Assembly: GCF_004125265.1 (NCBI RefSeq)
Contig: NZ_RDTE01000003.1
Span: 372,001-436,000 of the forward strand
Source of the DNA: Streptomyces lydicus
Lineage (GTDB): Bacteria > Actinomycetota > Actinomycetes > Streptomycetales > Streptomycetaceae
Length of the DNA stretch: 64,000 bases
Direction: 5' to 3'
The position numbers and the translations under genes were made by a program. Below are positions 26,410 to 35,870 of the stretch, piece after piece; position 1 is the first letter of the stretch; every line of letters begins with the position of its first letter. Below the pieces are notes generated by a model, which saw nothing but the letters and a program-made list of their open reading frames with translations, ran no database searches and was not told where the DNA came from.

Positions 26410-26766
26410 TGGGTTCCAACCCGTCGGCGGAGGCGGAGGCGGGAGCGGCCACCGGCCGGGGCCGGACCGGCCCTCAGGACCCTAGGAGAGAAGGAGGCGA
26501 AGGGGGCGCAGCCTCTCTGGGGAAGGGCGCCGGGTACTCCGAACGGACGCACCAGGACCCCGAGACGTAGGGCAACGGCAACGGCAGGAGAGAGGGCAGG
26601 AAGGGCGAAGGAGAAGGACGACACGAGAAGGACGCGGAGTGCAGCGTGTCGCCGGGAGGATCCGCTCGGTGATCCTTCCGGCTGCGGCCTGGATTCCCCG
26701 GGGTGGTGTGCCAGAGTGGAGGTGGACGGGCGCCGCGGTCGACGCGCGCGAGAGAGGCGGCCTGTC
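26410..26766. promoter_or_regulatory. Purine-rich divergent spacer with hairpin
   Basis: 357 bases between the GNAT and phosphatase genes. 26480-26640 is strikingly purine-biased on the + strand (runs such as GGAGAGAAGGAGGCGAAG). CGGGAGGATC (26653-26662) and GATCCTTCCG (26671-26680) pair fully if one G-U is allowed, loop CGCTCGGT. It may shape the phosphatase leader. No gene seen. Confidence 0.5.
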
Positions 26767-28959
26767 ATGTCCCTACAGCCGGATCGCCTCGGTGCGGTCA
26801 CCACTCATCCCCGGTCTCCGCCCCGGCGGACCGAGGCGTACGAGGACCTGTTCGCTCAGGCTCCGGTGATCTTCGCTGCGCTGAGCGGCCCCTCCCATCT
26901 GCTGCAGGCGGCCAATCCGGCGTTCTTCGAGGCGTTCGGCGGCGGGCCTGCGCAGACCGGCACGCCGATCGGCGAGCTGATTCCGGAGCTGGGCCCGCAG
27001 GGTGTGCTGGGCCGGCTCGATGCGGTGTACCGCACCGGCACCACGTTCCGGGCCCGCGGCGCGCGGCTGGTGCTCGGCGCGCCGGGGAGGGAACGGGAGG
27101 GGTTCTTCGACTTCACCTACGAGCCCCGCCGGGACGCGGTGGGCGAGGTCGACGGGGTGATCGTGATCGCGGTGGACACCACCGTCCACCACCACGCCCA
27201 GCTCCTCGCGGCCGAGCAGCGCATCCTGCTGGAGCAGATAGCCCGCGACGCCCCGCTCGGCAGCATTCTGACCGGCATGGCCCGGGCGATCGAGGACCTG
27301 TCGCCGGACTTGATCGTCTCGGTGCTGCTGGCCGATCCCGGCGGCCGGCAGCTGCGGCACGGCACCGGGCCGAGCCTGCCCGCCTTCTACAACGAGGCGA
27401 TCGACGGGATCCCCATCGGTGCGGACGTGGGCTCGTGCGGCACGGCCGCGTATCTGCGGGTTCCGGTGATCGCCACCGATATCGCCACCGATCACCGGTG
27501 GGAGGACTACCGGGAGGTGGCGGCGCGGGCCGGGCTCGCGGCGTGCTGGTCCACTCCGATCCTGGGCACGGACGACCGGCTGCTCGGCACCTTCGCGATG
27601 TACCACCGGGCTCCCAAGGCCCCCGAGGAGAAGGACCTGGCCCTCAGTGCCGCGTTCGCCCGTATCGCCGCGCTGGCCATCGAGCGCCACCGGGCCCTGG
27701 AGGCGGGCCGCGCCGCCCAGGAGCGGGAGCGGGAGGCCCGTGAGGACCTGGCCTTCGTGCTGGACGCCAGCACGGCCATCACCCGCGAGCCGCACTACGC
27801 GGACTGTCTGCAGCGCCTGGCCAGGCTGACCGTACCGACCCTGGCCCCGCTGTGCAGCGTCCATGTGCAGGAGGACGGCCGGACCCGGCGGATCGCGGTG
27901 GCCGCCGCCTCCCCGGCCGAGGAAGACCTCCTCGCCTCCCCGGTGCTCGCCGGGCACGTCGACCGGGCGGTGGCCCGGGTCCTGGCCTCCGGCGCCACGG
28001 AGACCGGCCACCCTGCGGCCCCGCCCGGCGACCGGCCCGGGCTGCCCGGGCTGCCCGGTGTCACCGGTTATGTCAGCGTCCCGCTGGCCACCCTCGGCCG
28101 CACCTTCGGCGTACTGACCCTCCTGGCCACCGACCGGCCGCTGGACGGCCATGCCGTCGCCCTCGCCGAGGAGCTGGCCCGGCGGGCCGCCTCCAGTGCC
28201 GACAACGCCCACCAGTTCAGCGACCGCGTCCAGCTGGCCCGCGATCTGCAGGCCGGGCTGCGGCCTCCCCAGCTGCCCCGGATTCCCGGCGCCGATCTGG
28301 CGGCGTACTACCACCCCGCCGGCGAAGGCCTGGAGGTCGGCGGCGACTTCTACGACGTCTTCCCGCTCCCCGACGACCGCTGGGCGTTCATGATCGGCGA
28401 TGTCTGCGGGCGCGGCGCACTGGCCGCCAATACCACCGGCATGGTCCGCCACACCGCACGCGCCGCGGCGCGTCTGCTGCACGATCCGGCGGACGTGGTC
28501 GCCGCCATCAACGACGCGCTGACCGGGAGCCCGCTCGACGAGGAGCACTTCGTCTCCCTCGTCTACGGCGAACTGCGGCACGCCGGGTCGCACCTCGCAC
28601 TGGAGCTGATCCGGGCCGGTCATGTGCCGCCGCTCGTGCGCCGCGCCGACGGCACGGTCGAGCATCTGGTCCAGTCCGGCCTGCTCCTGGGGATCGGCCC
28701 GGAATTCCACGGCGCCTCCTGCCGGCTCGACCTCGCGCCGGGCGACAGCCTGGTGCTGGTCACCGACGGCATCACCGAGGCCCGCTCCGCCACCGGCGAG
28801 TTCTTCGACGAACACCGTCTGACCGATGCCCTGTTCGCCCTCCCCGGCACGGCGTCCGGTGCCGCCGGTCTCATCGAGGCCGTCCATGCCGCGGTGACCG
28901 CCTTCGCGGGCCGGTCCACCCCCGATGACCAGGCCGCTCTGGTGCTCACCGCCACCTGA
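26767..28959 (+). CDS. PAS-GAF-GAF-PP2C (SpoIIE-type) phosphatase
   Basis: 730 residues from the ATG at 26767; an in-frame opening extends far upstream but overlaps the GNAT gene and lacks a ribosome site. Domains in order: PAS about 25-150 ([20 protein letters not shown]), GAF about 160-310 ([20 protein letters not shown]), second GAF about 335-480, and SpoIIE/PP2C phosphatase about 495-730 with [28 protein letters not shown] and [11 protein letters not shown] holding the metal-binding aspartates. Such proteins dephosphorylate anti-anti-sigma factors in response to light, redox or small ligands. It lacks the kinase-like ATPase domain that the other two phosphatases here have. Soluble. Confidence 0.92.
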   Translation: MSLQPDRLGAVTTHPRSPPRRTEAYEDLFAQAPVIFAALSGPSHLLQAANPAFFEAFGGGPAQTGTPIGELIPELGPQGVLGRLDAVYRTGTTFRARGARLVLGAPGREREGFFDFTYEPRRDAVGEVDGVIVIAVDTTVHHHAQLLAAEQRILLEQIARDAPLGSILTGMARAIEDLSPDLIVSVLLADPGGRQLRHGTGPSLPAFYNEAIDGIPIGADVGSCGTAAYLRVPVIATDIATDHRWEDYREVAARAGLAACWSTPILGTDDRLLGTFAMYHRAPKAPEEKDLALSAAFARIAALAIERHRALEAGRAAQEREREAREDLAFVLDASTAITREPHYADCLQRLARLTVPTLAPLCSVHVQEDGRTRRIAVAAASPAEEDLLASPVLAGHVDRAVARVLASGATETGHPAAPPGDRPGLPGLPGVTGYVSVPLATLGRTFGVLTLLATDRPLDGHAVALAEELARRAASSADNAHQFSDRVQLARDLQAGLRPPQLPRIPGADLAAYYHPAGEGLEVGGDFYDVFPLPDDRWAFMIGDVCGRGALAANTTGMVRHTARAAARLLHDPADVVAAINDALTGSPLDEEHFVSLVYGELRHAGSHLALELIRAGHVPPLVRRADGTVEHLVQSGLLLGIGPEFHGASCRLDLAPGDSLVLVTDGITEARSATGEFFDEHRLTDALFALPGTASGAAGLIEAVHAAVTAFAGRSTPDDQAALVLTAT

Positions 28960-29098
28960 AGCCCGGCCCGGCACCGGCCGGCCGGCGCGGACGGGGCCCA
29001 GCGCCACCGGCCCCGGCGATGACGGGGAAACACCCCCAACACCCCCTGGGGCCGCTTTCCCTCTGCCCTTCGTCGCACATCGTGCCTATTTTGGCTCC

Positions 29099-30277
29099 AT
29101 GGATCCCGTGCCGTGTGCCTCCCCCGACGACCCCAACCCGCTGCGCCGGCTCTCCCTGGACGCACTGCGGCGGCGTACGAGCATGAAGTGGCGTGCCTAC
29201 CCGGACGATGTGCTGCCGCTGTGGGTGGCGGAGATGGATGTGCCGCTCGCCGAACCGGTGGCCACGGCGATCACGGATGCGGTCGCGCTCGGCGACACCG
29301 GCTACCCGGCGGGCACCGCGTACGCCCGGGCGCTGGCCGGTTTCGCACGGACGCGATGGGGCTGGGACGGGCTCGCGGTGGAACGTACGGCGATCGTGCC
29401 CGATGTGATGCTGGGCATCGTCGAAGTGCTGAAGCAGCTCACCGGGCCGGGCGACCCGGTGGTCGTCAACTGCCCCGTCTATCCGCCGTTCTACCAGTTC
29501 GTGACGCATATGGACCGGCGGGTGGTGGAAGCGCCGCTGGGTGCGGACCTGCGGATCGATTTCGCCGCGCTGGAGGGGGCGTTCGGGCACGCCGTCGCGG
29601 ACGGGGGCCGCGCCGCGTACCTGCTGTGCAGCCCGCACAACCCCACCGGCACCGTGCACGGCGCCGGGGAGCTGTCCGCGGTCGCGGCGCTCGCGGACAG
29701 GTACGGCGTACGGGTCGTCGCCGACGAGATCCACGCCCCGGTGGTGTCCCCGGACGCCGGGTTCGTGCCCTACCTGAGCGTGCCGGGCGCGGAGGCGGGA
29801 CTGTCGCTGATGTCGGCCTCCAAGGCGTGGAACCTGGCCGGTCTCAAGGCCGCGCTCGCCCTCGCCGGGCCCGCCGCCGCCGCCGATCTGGCCCGTATCC
29901 CGGAGGAGGTCAGCCACGGCCCCAGCCATCTCGGCATCATCGCCCACACGGCCGCCCTGCGGGACGGCGGCGACTGGCTCGACGCGGTGCTCCGCGGCCT
30001 CGACGACAACCGCCGGCTGCTCGGCGGCCTGCTGGCCGAACGGCTCCCCGCGGTCCGCTACCGCCCCGCCGCCGGCACCTATCTCGCCTGGCTCGACTGC
30101 CGCGCGCTCGGCCTCGGTGACGACCCCGCCGCGGTCTTTCTCGACCGTGGCAGGGTGGCTCTCAGCCCCGGTGCAGGCTTCGGCACCGGCGGCGCCGGGC
30201 ACGTCCGGCTCAACCTGGCGACGTCGCCCGAGCTGCTGACCGAGGCCGTACGGCGGATGGCCGTCGCACTGGCCTGA
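29099..30277 (+). CDS. MalY/PatB-type PLP aminotransferase / C-S lyase
   Basis: 392 residues from the ATG at 29099. Fold type I PLP enzyme: [13 protein letters not shown] near 45, the cofactor-stacking and phosphate regions, [14 protein letters not shown] with the conserved Asn-Pro, DEIHAPVV with the PLP-nitrogen Asp, and [12 protein letters not shown] with the Schiff-base Lys. The DEIHAPVV and AWNLAGLK pair is typical of the MalY/PatB group (cystathionine beta-lyase-like), not of generic aminotransferases. No ribosome site is present, but TATTTT at 29087-29092 is a good -10 box six bases before the ATG, so the mRNA may be leaderless. A terminator follows. Confidence 0.9.
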   Translation: MDPVPCASPDDPNPLRRLSLDALRRRTSMKWRAYPDDVLPLWVAEMDVPLAEPVATAITDAVALGDTGYPAGTAYARALAGFARTRWGWDGLAVERTAIVPDVMLGIVEVLKQLTGPGDPVVVNCPVYPPFYQFVTHMDRRVVEAPLGADLRIDFAALEGAFGHAVADGGRAAYLLCSPHNPTGTVHGAGELSAVAALADRYGVRVVADEIHAPVVSPDAGFVPYLSVPGAEAGLSLMSASKAWNLAGLKAALALAGPAAAADLARIPEEVSHGPSHLGIIAHTAALRDGGDWLDAVLRGLDDNRRLLGGLLAERLPAVRYRPAAGTYLAWLDCRALGLGDDPAAVFLDRGRVALSPGAGFGTGGAGHVRLNLATSPELLTEAVRRMAVALA

Positions 30278-30330
30278 GCACGGCACCGGGCGGCGCTCCG
30301 TACGCCCCTCCCCCGACGCCGTACAGAGCA

Positions 30331-30359
30331 CGGATGCCGGTCCGCCGGGCCGGCATCCG
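30331..30359 (+). terminator. Hairpin terminator after the aminotransferase gene
   Basis: CGGATGCCGG and CCGGCATCCG, perfect 10-base-pair stem with a 9-base loop, about 55 bases after the stop. Confidence 0.75.
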
Positions 30360-30400
30360 CGCCACCGCCCCTTGCCCGCACCGCATTTGAGGGGCCGTTT

Positions 30401-30429
30401 TTGGAATGCGGGGACTTTCTCCATACGAT
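30401..30429 (+). promoter_or_regulatory. Promoter of the VWA operon, probably leaderless
   Basis: TTGGAA (30401-30406), 17-base spacer, TACGAT (30424-30429), with the ATG at 30436 only six bases beyond. Both boxes are close to the housekeeping consensus, and no Shine-Dalgarno sequence fits, so transcription likely begins at the start codon. Confidence 0.7.
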
Positions 30430-30435
30430 CCGGCG

Positions 30436-31707
30436 ATGATCACAAGAAAACGGCTGGCGGCCGGGGTGTGCGGCCTGCTGGCCGCGATGACCCTCGCGCT
30501 CGCCCCCACACCCGCCGGCGCCGATGAACCGGACGCCAAGCCTTCCCCCAAAGTCGAGTTGACGCTCGATGTCAGCGGCTCGATGCGGGCCCGCGACATC
30601 GACGGCCAGAGCCGGATGGCCGCGGCGAAGCAGGCGTTCAACGAGGTGCTGGATGCCGTGCCGGACGAGGTCCAGCTCGGCATACGCACCCTCGGCGCCA
30701 ACTACCGCGGCGAGGACCGGAAAGTCGGCTGCAAGGACACCCGGCAGCTCTACCCGGTCGGGCCGCTGAACCGGACCGAGGCGAAGACCGCGGTGGCCAC
30801 GCTCAGCCCCACCGGCTGGACGCCCATCGGACCGGCTCTGCTGGGCGCGGCCGACGACCTCAAGGGCGGCGACGGCTCCCGCCGGATCGTGCTCATCACG
30901 GACGGCGAGGACACCTGCTCCCCGCTCGACCCCTGCCAGGTGGCGCGGGACATCGCCGCCAAGGGCATCCATCTGACGGTCGACACCCTCGGTCTGCTGC
31001 CGGACGCCAAGACCCGCAACCAGCTGAGCTGTATCGCCGAGGCGACCGGCGGAACCTACACCTCGGTACAGCACACCAAGGAACTCCGGGACCGGGTACA
31101 CCAGTTGGTGGACCGCGCGGCCCGTCCGGTGGTCACTCCGGTGGCGACCGAGGGGGCTCAGCAGTGCGCCGGCGCCCCGAAGCTCAAGCCCGGTCTCTAC
31201 ACCGACCGTGAGAAGTTCGCCGAGCACCGCTGGTACCGGGTGGACGTCCGGCCCGGCCAGGAACTGCGGTCCTCGGTGAGCATCGCCGCCGACCGTGCGG
31301 TCAACAACGACTACGGGGTCCTGCTGCGGGCCTCGACCGTGCACGGCAGGGAGATCGTCCGCGGCGCCGAGGCCGGCGACGGCCGTACGGATGTGATCTC
31401 CTCCGGGCTGCGCTACCCGAAGGCGCCGTCCGCCTCCTCGGACGACGACACATCCGCGCCGGAGACCGTCTGTCTGCAGGTCAGCAACTCCTTCTCGGCG
31501 CCCGCCTCGGTCAAGACCGATCCGGGCCTGCCCGTGGAGCTGACCGTCGACCTGGTGGACGGGCCCGATGACGCCTCCGACGCGGCCTTCTTCGGCCTCG
31601 GACACGGCTGGTGGCTGCTGGTCTCGCTGGCCCTCACCGGGCTGGTCGCCGGCCTGCTGTGGGGCTGGATCTCCCGTTGGCGCGTGACCGTCTGGAGGAC
31701 CCGCTGA
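30436..31707 (+). CDS. Secreted, membrane-anchored VWA-domain protein
   Basis: 423 residues. Signal peptide 1-34 (RKRLAAGVCGLLAAMTLALA...AGA). Residues 42-225 form a von Willebrand A domain with a complete MIDAS: LDVSGSM, a Thr in LSPTGWTPIG and the Asp in ITDGEDTC. Four or more cysteines (GCKDT, DTCSPLDPC, LSCIAE) suggest disulphides outside the cell. Residues 245-385 are beta-rich, then a C-terminal membrane helix (GWWLLVSLALTGLVAGLLWG) and a short basic cytoplasmic tail. The next gene starts within its stop (TGATG), indicating a two-gene system. The ligand is unknown; VWA domains bind proteins or metals. Confidence 0.88.
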   Translation: MITRKRLAAGVCGLLAAMTLALAPTPAGADEPDAKPSPKVELTLDVSGSMRARDIDGQSRMAAAKQAFNEVLDAVPDEVQLGIRTLGANYRGEDRKVGCKDTRQLYPVGPLNRTEAKTAVATLSPTGWTPIGPALLGAADDLKGGDGSRRIVLITDGEDTCSPLDPCQVARDIAAKGIHLTVDTLGLLPDAKTRNQLSCIAEATGGTYTSVQHTKELRDRVHQLVDRAARPVVTPVATEGAQQCAGAPKLKPGLYTDREKFAEHRWYRVDVRPGQELRSSVSIAADRAVNNDYGVLLRASTVHGREIVRGAEAGDGRTDVISSGLRYPKAPSASSDDDTSAPETVCLQVSNSFSAPASVKTDPGLPVELTVDLVDGPDDASDAAFFGLGHGWWLLVSLALTGLVAGLLWGWISRWRVTVWRTR

Positions 31708-32534
31708 TGCGCACCCTACGCACCCTGACGGCCGCTGTGCTGGCGGGCGCCGCTCTCTTCGGCACGGCGGGAACGGTCTTCGCCGACAGCCCCTCCCCCA
31801 GTCCGAGCAGCAGCACGGACGGGGAGGCGCCGGCCCCGACGGAGGCCGGTACCTCGTTCCGTACGGCGACCGCCATCACCCCGGACCAGCGGGCCACGGC
31901 CGATGCGTCGACCGGCGACTACCTCTACTGGGTGCTGCCCGTGGACGCGGGGCAGCGCGCCACCGTCAAGGCCAAGGTGACCCTCCCGCAGAGCGCCCGG
32001 CACGGCACCGCCACCTGGCAGCTCGATGTCTATGACGGGCTGCGCCGCCGTCAGTCGTGCCAGTACGGCGCCCAGACCAGGGCGGCGGCCCGGGATGCGG
32101 GCTCCGTCGAGCTGTCCTGCACGCTGCGTACGGTCCGCGCCTGGGCGGAGCCGTGGGCGAACGACCCCCTGCCGGGCAGCTACTACGTACGCCTGACGGT
32201 GGCCGACCTGCCCAAGGACGACCTGGGTCTGCCGGTACACGCCGAGGTCGATGCCGCCCTCGCCGACCAGGGCGGCGCCCACGACGTGGACGGCACGCTC
32301 GCGGCTCCCCTGGTGCCCGGCGCCTCCACCGCCTCACCCGAGGCCCAGGAGAGCGCCGCACCGGGGAAGCCCGCCGCCCTGGGCGAGCCGGACGGCGGCT
32401 GGTCCTCCGGCGGCTGGTCCGACCGTTGGCTGTGGACCGCGGCGGGCGGAGTGCTCGCCGCCCTGGGCGGCATCGCCGGCTACCGCTTCACCGGGGGTTC
32501 GGGACGCCCGTCGCGGGTGCCACCGGGCGCCTGA
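31707..32534 (+). CDS. Membrane-anchored partner of the VWA protein
   Basis: 275 residues beginning at the ATG that overlaps the VWA stop by one base. Signal peptide (LRTLTAAVLAGAALFGTAGT), a Ser/Pro linker, a beta-rich outer domain about 50-195 (SFRTATAITPDQRATADAST, YLYWVLPVDAGQRATVKAKV, two cysteines in RQSCQYGA and ELSCTLR), a Pro/Ala linker, and a C-terminal membrane helix (LWTAAGGVLAALGGIAGYRF). The outer domain resembles the beta-region of the upstream protein, so they may be related by duplication and probably act together at the cell surface. Function unknown. Confidence 0.82.
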   Translation: MRTLRTLTAAVLAGAALFGTAGTVFADSPSPSPSSSTDGEAPAPTEAGTSFRTATAITPDQRATADASTGDYLYWVLPVDAGQRATVKAKVTLPQSARHGTATWQLDVYDGLRRRQSCQYGAQTRAAARDAGSVELSCTLRTVRAWAEPWANDPLPGSYYVRLTVADLPKDDLGLPVHAEVDAALADQGGAHDVDGTLAAPLVPGASTASPEAQESAAPGKPAALGEPDGGWSSGGWSDRWLWTAAGGVLAALGGIAGYRFTGGSGRPSRVPPGA

Positions 32535-32539
32535 CCGGC

Positions 32540-32577
32540 CCGGGGGCGGCCATGGCACGGGCCGTGGCCGCCCCCGG
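32540..32577. terminator. 13-base-pair hairpin between convergent genes
   Basis: CCGGGGGCGGCCA (32540-32552) and TGGCCGCCCCCGG (32565-32577) pair perfectly, six bases after the stop of the upstream gene. Likely ends both converging transcripts. Confidence 0.85.
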
Positions 32578-32609
32578 CGGACGTCAGGATCGTCGGGAAC
32601 GTCAGCGAT

Positions 32610-33977
32610 TCAGCAGTCGCAACAGCTGCAACATTCACAGCATTCGCAGCATTCGCACCACTCACAGAGACTGCAGCCGTCGCAGCAGTCGCAGTTCTGG
32701 CAGCATCCCTCGCGCTTCTTGCGCGACCACGGCCCCTCGTACTCCTCCGCACAGCAGAGCTTGCAGGTGCAGCACAGCCCGATGGCGACCGCACAGCCGG
32801 CGAAGAAGCCGCGGGGCTTCTTCGGCTGCGGCGGGAAGTGCGGCATCCCGCCCTCGCCCCCGCCGGAGCCGCCGCCGTGACCGCCATGACCGCCGCTCGG
32901 GCCGCCGGGGCCCACCGGACCGCCGCTGTACGGGTTCTGCGGCCCGTTCAGATGCTGCCGCCCGTGGGCGTACGGACCACCGCCGGCCGGTGCCTGGCCG
33001 TAGTGGGGAGGCTGCCCGTGCTGCGGAGGCTGTCCGTACGGGGAGGGTCCGCCGTTTCGGTACGGGTTCCGGCCCTGGCCGTCGTACGGCCCCGGTGCTC
33101 CGGGCCCCTGGTGGGAGCAGGAGGCCGTGCCGAAGGCGCGGTCCACCGAGCGGCGCAGTTCGTGGACCAGCAGCACATGCACCAGGGCGGAGTCGGCGAA
33201 CTCCACGTCGCGCAGGGCGAGTCGGATGCCGTGCAGCGCGTCGTCACACAGCCGGCGGGCCTGTGCGAGGGTGGCGCCCGTCGCGGCGAGCGGGTTCCAG
33301 GCGCCCTCGGCGGCGTCCGAAGCCTGGTCCTCCACGGCGTCGAGGAGATGGGCCAGCCGCCCGAAGAACCGGCCGGCCTCGGCCAGCGGCGCGGCGTTGC
33401 CCGGCCGGCCCGCGAGCACCGCGGTGTGGGCGAAGGCCGCGGCGGTCGCCGTCTCGGTCGGCTCGGTGATGAACGTCAGCGGTGTGCCGGGCCCGGCCAG
33501 CTCCTCGATGCCCAGCTGCCGGTCGACCGCGTCGACGAGTACGGCGGTGTCGAAGCCGAGGGTGGCGCCGGTGCGCGCCCCGGCCCGGTCCCAGCCGGCG
33601 GCGACCCTGCGCGCGGCGGCGGCCACCGGCCGGCGGCGCAACGCTCCGTTCCCGTCGGCGACATGGTCGCGTATCTTCGCCGAGGCGAGCACGAGGGACA
33701 CCGATGCCGCGAGGCGCGCGCCCTCCCCCTGCGCCACCGACGCGGTCCGCATACCCCGCAGCGGGCAGGGCCCCGCGGTACGGCGGCGGGCCGGCGCGGG
33801 ACCGGACTGCGCATCCGTCAGCACGGAGATGATCAGCCCGTCGTAGTTCGTGACGACCCGGGCGAACTGCCCGTGGTCGCCGCGCAGCGCGAGACAGAGG
33901 CCGCACAGATGGGCCATCCACTCCGCCTTGAGGCCCTGGGACAGGCGATGGGTGCAGGGCCGGACGATTCCGAACAC
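32610..33977 (-). CDS. DUF5685-family protein with Cys-rich C-terminus
   Basis: 455 residues if the GTG at 33977 is used (ACGGGGG lies ten bases upstream and homologues begin MFGIVRPC); an ATG at 34007 would add ten residues. Residues 1-300 are the DUF5685 domain: FGIVRPC with Cys8, HLCGLCLALRGDHGQFAR with Cys25 and Cys28, VTNYDGLIISVL, and a long helical body. 300-390 is a Gly/Pro/Tyr/Gln-rich linker (PYGQPPQHGQPPHYGQ-like). The final ~62 residues hold 23 cysteines, ending ECCECCECCSCCDC, interrupted by a charged EEYEGPWSRKKRE. Such a tail suggests metal or cluster binding. Function of the family is unknown. Confidence 0.85.
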   Translation of the reverse strand: MFGIVRPCTHRLSQGLKAEWMAHLCGLCLALRGDHGQFARVVTNYDGLIISVLTDAQSGPAPARRRTAGPCPLRGMRTASVAQGEGARLAASVSLVLASAKIRDHVADGNGALRRRPVAAAARRVAAGWDRAGARTGATLGFDTAVLVDAVDRQLGIEELAGPGTPLTFITEPTETATAAAFAHTAVLAGRPGNAAPLAEAGRFFGRLAHLLDAVEDQASDAAEGAWNPLAATGATLAQARRLCDDALHGIRLALRDVEFADSALVHVLLVHELRRSVDRAFGTASCSHQGPGAPGPYDGQGRNPYRNGGPSPYGQPPQHGQPPHYGQAPAGGGPYAHGRQHLNGPQNPYSGGPVGPGGPSGGHGGHGGGSGGGEGGMPHFPPQPKKPRGFFAGCAVAIGLCCTCKLCCAEEYEGPWSRKKREGCCQNCDCCDGCSLCEWCECCECCECCSCCDC

Positions 33978-34405
33978 GTGAAAGAAACCCCCGTAAGACG
34001 TCGGCATGGACCGGCCTCGGTCGGCGCGGGCCGGCAGCGGCAGGAATCGTACCGAGTGTGCCGTTGACCTGGACACACACCCCGTGCGGGGGGGGCCGCG
34101 GGGATCGGGTGGAGCCTGATTGGCCGTCATATCGACGGCGGTGGCGGCACGGTCGTCGGTCCGGGCCGGTCCGGGCCGCGCGGCGGTGAAGGCGGCCGCT
34201 CCGCGGTGCCAGGGGAAACACCGGCGGAGCGGCCGCGGGGCCCAGGTCCACAGGAAGGCCGGGCCGGGCCGGGAATCGGGGAAAATCCCGCGGCACACCC
34301 CTTTGTACGGACTGCGCCCCGGGAGCGTTCAACCGGCCCGGGAGATACGTCGGCCGGACAGGTGCGCGGGGTCAGATCGCTGCCGGACGGACCCCGCGGC
34401 GGCCG
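33978..34405. other. Intergenic region between DUF5685 gene and uppP
   Basis: 428 bases of mostly G/C text. It holds the likely promoter of the DUF5685 gene (nearest the start at 33977) and the uppP terminator at 34192-34236. 34075-34110 has a G run (GGGGGGG). Open frames crossing it have poor codon bias. No gene seen. Confidence 0.5.
34192..34236 (-). terminator. Hairpin downstream of uppP
   Basis: GCGGCCGCTCCGCGGTG (34192-34208) pairs with CACCGGCGGAGCGGCCGC (34219-34236) with a single bulged base, loop CCAGGGGAAA. It lies 170 bases past the uppP stop on that gene's strand. Confidence 0.65.
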
Positions 34406-35239
34406 TCAGGAAAGGACGCCCATGCCCAGCAGGCCGAAGAGGAGCGCGCCGACGAGGATCCGGTAGATCACGAAGGAGTTGAAGGAGTGCTTGGCCACGA
34501 ACTTCAGCAGCCAGGAGATGGAGGCGTAGGCGACGGCGAAGGAGACGACGGTGCCGATGGCCAGTGGCGCAACGGCGGCGCCGGCACCGATGGCGTCCTT
34601 CAGCTCGTAGATGCCCGCTCCGGTGAGGGCCGGGATGCCGAGGAAGAAGGAGAGGCGGGTGGCCGCGACGCGCTCCAGGTCGAGGATGAGGGCGGTGGAC
34701 ATCGTCGCGCCGGAGCGGGAGAAGCCCGGGAAGAGCAGGGCGAGGATCTGGGAGCAGCCGACCCACATGGCGTCCTTGAGCGAGGTGTCGTCCTCACCGC
34801 GCTTGTGGCGGCCCATCTGGTCCGCCGCCCACATCACCCCGCTGCCGATGATCAGCGACCCGGCCACCACCCACAGGGAGGCGAGCGGGCCCTCGATCAG
34901 CGGCTTGGCGGCCAGGCCGACGACGACGATCGGGATGGTGGCGTAGATCACCCACCAGGCGAACTTGTAGTCGTGGTGGTAGCGCTCCTCGCGATTGCGC
35001 AGCCCGCGGAACCACGCACCCACGATGCGCACGATGTCCTTGAAGAAGTACACGAGCGCCGCGGCGATCGCGCCGACCTGGATGACCGCGGAGAAGGCGA
35101 CGACGGTCTTGTCGTTGACGGGGATGCCCATCAGGCCTTCGGCGATCTTGAGGTGGCCGGTGGAGGAGACCGGAAGGAATTCCGTCACCCCCTCGACGGC
35201 TCCGAGGACGACGGCTTGGCCGATGCTGATCGCGCTCAT
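34406..35239 (-). CDS. uppP: Undecaprenyl-diphosphatase UppP (BacA)
   Basis: 277 residues from the ATG at 35239 (MSAISIGQAVVLGAVEG); an ATG three codons earlier is possible. The catalytic signatures are present: EGVTEFLPVSSTGHLKI with the PVSSTGH motif and FPGFSRSGATMSTAL with the SRSGAT motif, in a protein with eight or so membrane helices and normal length. It removes a phosphate from undecaprenyl diphosphate to recycle the lipid carrier for peptidoglycan synthesis, and raises bacitracin tolerance. Single gene, with a terminator-like hairpin downstream. Confidence 0.96.
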   Translation of the reverse strand: MSAISIGQAVVLGAVEGVTEFLPVSSTGHLKIAEGLMGIPVNDKTVVAFSAVIQVGAIAAALVYFFKDIVRIVGAWFRGLRNREERYHHDYKFAWWVIYATIPIVVVGLAAKPLIEGPLASLWVVAGSLIIGSGVMWAADQMGRHKRGEDDTSLKDAMWVGCSQILALLFPGFSRSGATMSTALILDLERVAATRLSFFLGIPALTGAGIYELKDAIGAGAAVAPLAIGTVVSFAVAYASISWLLKFVAKHSFNSFVIYRILVGALLFGLLGMGVLS

Positions 35240-35830
35240 GGGATCCATTTCCGGTGATGGGGTGAACGTGCGGCGCGGATGCGCCGTGGTGCGGTGGGCG
35301 TGGGGTCCTGCGGCCGGGCGCACGGCGGGGACGAGGGGGCGTCGGCACCCTCGTCGGTGCTCCCGGTTCGGCCGGGGCGGGTCTGGCGGATGCCTCCGGC
35401 GTCACCGGGACCCACGTATGCCGCGGTGCACCGGTCGGTGAAGCGACTGTACTGGTGGTCGTGCCCTCGGGCCGAAGCGAAGGGCGCGGCGGACCGGCAC
35501 GGCAGCGGCCCGGCGGGCGGGCGCGGCGGTGCGTGCGGCCGGCGAACGGCGCCGGTGCGAACGGGACTGGCGCAAACAGGACTGGCACAAACGGGACCGA
35601 TGCGAACAAAGCAGGCGGGAACAAGGCCGGCGGGGCCGGGAACAGGAGAGCAACGGGCATGGTGACGGGCCCGGGTGGCGGACGGCCGCCGGGATTCGGT
35701 ACGGATGAACGGCGCCCATGGCCGGCGACGTACAGAAGGGCGGGCACCCGGACACCGCGCCATGTCGTCAGCCCCTCCCGTGATGGGTCGGGATGCGTCC
35801 CGCGCGCCCCGGTGTCTAGAGTGCCAGATG
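35240..35830. other. Long intergenic stretch with 15-base repeats
   Basis: About 590 bases upstream of uppP. The first 100 bases should contain the uppP promoter. 35542-35631 is a tandem repeat array listed separately. No reading frame on either strand looks like a real protein; the open frames are Arg/Pro-rich with weak codon bias. CGGTGTCTAGAGTGCC near 35810-35825 may hold a -10 box (TAGAGT, 35817-35822) for the downstream operator-linked transcript. Confidence 0.5.
35542..35631. repeat. Six tandem 15-base repeats
   Basis: Degenerate copies of GCGAACGGGACTGGC at exact 15-base steps starting at 35542, 35557, 35572, 35587, 35602 and 35617. In one + frame they read as ANGTG-like pentapeptides, in one minus frame as PF/LF-xPV pentapeptides, but neither frame belongs to a credible gene. 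Confidence 0.85.
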
Positions 35831-35848
35831 GTCTACAACACTGTAGAC
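35831..35848. promoter_or_regulatory. BlaI/MecI-like operator
   Basis: GTCTACAACACTGTAGAC has 7-base inverted arms (GTCTACA/TGTAGAC) with a 4-base centre, containing the TACA...TGTA core typical of BlaI/MecI-family repressors. It lies between a possible -10 box and an AGGAGGGGG ribosome site at 35853, a place where a repressor would block transcription. No blaI/blaR gene is nearby. Confidence 0.55.
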
Positions 35849-35870
35849 GACCAGGAGGGGGAACCGTCCC

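Noticed and set aside
25402..26766. Upstream in-frame extension of the PAS-GAF phosphatase (455 extra codons)
   Set aside because: It runs opposite the GNAT gene and through purine-rich spacer with Arg/Gly-rich text; the ATG at 26767 begins the family-like sequence.
26773..29007. 744-codon open frame opposite the PP2C phosphatase
   Set aside because: Shadow of high third-position GC on the true coding strand; no recognisable domain.
35236..35763. 175-codon minus-strand ORF over the 15-base repeats
   Set aside because: Arg/Pro/Ala-rich, poor third-position GC, no ribosome site, no family resemblance.
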